A stretch of 64,000 nt of DNA from positions 821,501 to 885,500 of the forward strand of contig NZ_OY771647.1 in NCBI RefSeq assembly GCF_963674925.1, read 5' to 3'. A program made the position numbers and the translations under genes. The notes below the pieces were generated by a model that did not search any database, was not told the origin of the DNA, and worked only from the letters and a program-made list of their open reading frames with translations. The DNA comes from an uncultured Draconibacterium sp. GTDB taxonomy: Bacteria; Bacteroidota; Bacteroidia; Bacteroidales; Prolixibacteraceae. Of this stretch, positions 63,120 to 64,000 are shown piece after piece. Position 1 is the first letter of the stretch; each line of letters opens with the position of its first letter.

Positions 63120-63520
63120 GACAAAAAATCCTTTTTCCTATAGCTGAAAAAGGATTCAAAAAAGCCACCGCTGACGATAAAAAACTAAAAATAAATTCCT
63201 TTCACTAAAATCAAGAAACTCCTCCTTTTAGCCCTTCATTCTTCAGGGCTAACGAGCGTCAAACAAACTTGATTTTTTGACGTTCTTTCCATTTATTTTC
63301 TTAACGTTTTTTCTCGAAGGCGGACTTGAGGGCAAATTTTGTGCGGGCTCGTCACCCCGAAGCTTCGGGGCCGTCAGTCGGGCAAATTGGTCACATTGAA
63401 AAAACGCAAAGGTTATTTTTTGACAAGATTCCCGCCTACCGCCGGCAGGTTTGCTTTCTTTTCATCGAATGGAAAAGAAAAAGCCCGTCTGGCTTGAAGA
63501 CAAAAGTTAACTTAACACCC
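63120..63520. repeat. Palindrome-rich intergenic region resembling a dispersed repeat
   Basis: The 62919-63544 gap has no credible gene. It holds hairpins AATCCTTTTTC/GAAAAAGGATT (63126-63157), AGCCCT/AGGGCT (~63229-63249), the perfect 16-base palindrome CCCCGAAGCTTCGGGG (63355-63370) and CCTACCGCCGGCAGG (near 63435). The block around 63320-63500 looks like a non-coding repeat found many times in related Bacteroidota, often mis-called as a small protein. Copy number cannot be tested here. Confidence 0.5.
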
Positions 63521-63544
63521 AGATTTTCAGCAAATCCGAAAGAG

Positions 63545-64000
63545 CTACAAATGATCGAAGACTTTGTCGTTTAACGGCACCGTAATCCAAAAAACAGAAC
63601 CTTTGCCCAACGAACTTTCCACCCAAATTTTACCCTTATGCCTTTCAATAAACTCTTTGCAAAGCATTAAGCCCAGCCCGCTTCCTTTTTCGCCTTTGGT
63701 TCCCGGCATTGTTTGCTGTTCCTTCGAGTGAAATAAATCCTTCATTCTATCGGGCTCCATTCCAATACCTTCATCGCGAATTCCCAGTGTTATAAAACGA
63801 TCATCCGAATTCCCTTTTACAATGTAAACCGAACTGTTGGGATTGCTGAATTTTATCGCATTGGTAAGCAAATTCCTGAAAATGAGCAGAAGCATATTAT
63901 TATCGGCAAACACATCTATTGATTTATCCACAATCCGGTTTTCAATCGCAACTCCCTTTTTCTTTGCTACTGCCTCAATCTCGAAAAGAGCCAGTTCTAT
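63545..64000 (-). CDS. Sensor histidine kinase, C-terminal part, cut by window edge
   Basis: The frame is open to the right edge (a GTG at 63931 is internal), so only the last ~151 residues are seen. HATPase domain: N box LLLIFRNLLTNAIKFSNPN, G1 DEGIGM, F-like MKDLFHSKE, G2 GEKGSGLGLMLCKEFIERHKGKIWVES, end GSVFWITVPL. This belongs to a classic HisKA-type kinase rather than the LytS type seen at 33 kb. Upstream sensor and partner regulator lie outside. Confidence 0.9.
   Translation of the reverse strand: MELALFEIEAVAKKKGVAIENRIVDKSIDVFADNNMLLLIFRNLLTNAIKFSNPNSSVYIVKGNSDDRFITLGIRDEGIGMEPDRMKDLFHSKEQQTMPGTKGEKGSGLGLMLCKEFIERHKGKIWVESSLGKGSVFWITVPLNDKVFDHL

Noticed and set aside
63326..63574. 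82-codon plus-strand frame
   Set aside because: Covers a palindrome-rich block and overlaps the histidine kinase end; typical spurious call in such repeats.

Overview
The window is a chromosomal segment of a Bacteroidota bacterium, probably an environmental member near the order Marinilabiliales. Reasons: a complete gldKLMN/porP locus for the type IX secretion system (T9SS), a secreted M1 peptidase with a T9SS type A sorting domain, gldA, a large two-domain-type IspG, a DUF2723/GT117 membrane protein, a CBM9-DUF5916 protein, and several TTG-N19-TAnnTTTG promoters of the Bacteroidota type. It is mostly ordinary housekeeping sequence with one probable inserted island. No CRISPR array, phage, transposase or integrase was seen. 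Where the first in-frame start was a rare TTG/GTG codon and an ATG gave a better N-terminus, I moved the start.

Layout. 1-1.7 kb: end of a NagB/PIG-L type protein and a second NagB. 1.8-4.4 kb (minus): zinc-ribbon protein and a ZnuABC-like metal importer with overlapping genes. 4.5-8.4 kb: yidD, ROK sugar kinase, M1 aminopeptidase, OsmC. 8.5-10.8 kb: NikR-like regulator and a TonB receptor that share an operator-like repeat. 10.8-18.1 kb (minus): porP-gldK-gldL-gldM-gldN, then a second gldK-like gene after a terminator. 18.2-21.8 kb (minus): an arginase-fold protein lacking metal ligands, and topA. 22-28 kb: PBP1A, a small region bounded by hairpins with a frameshifted membrane gene, an M3 peptidase and a flavin reductase. 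28.3-29 kb: a small lipoprotein and a degenerate 41-bp tandem repeat. 29-37.1 kb: ispG, gldA, a glycosyltransferase, a LytS/LytTR pair, and metK behind a SAM-II riboswitch. 37.2-44 kb: initiator tRNA-Met, then about 6.6 kb (membrane AraC regulator, GH3, GH2, decayed genes and repeats) closed by a 46-bp copy of the tRNA 3' end plus its terminator. 44-59.5 kb: CDF-type transporter, a duplicated-domain secreted protein, DUF5916, a WM-repeat secreted protein, efp, DUF3108, tsaB, carbamoyltransferase, DUF6427, purD, GT117, pgeF. 59.5-62.9 kb: HcpR-like regulator, ferredoxin-like protein and hcp, with a regulator-type palindrome positioned for activation. 62.9-64 kb: intergenic repeat and the 3' part of a histidine kinase.

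Functional themes: protein export by the T9SS and one of its likely cargoes (the M1 peptidase); metal handling (ZnuABC, NikR-like/TonB, CDF); NO/hydroxylamine stress (HcpR-Fd-Hcp); and glycan breakdown on the tRNA-linked island. The observations most worth following are the NikR-like protein that has lost all four canonical nickel ligands but shares a 28-bp operator-like element with a TonB receptor, the tRNA-bounded GH island, the arginase-fold pseudoenzyme beside the T9SS locus, the NagB with its catalytic Glu148 replaced, and the 41-bp degenerate tandem array.
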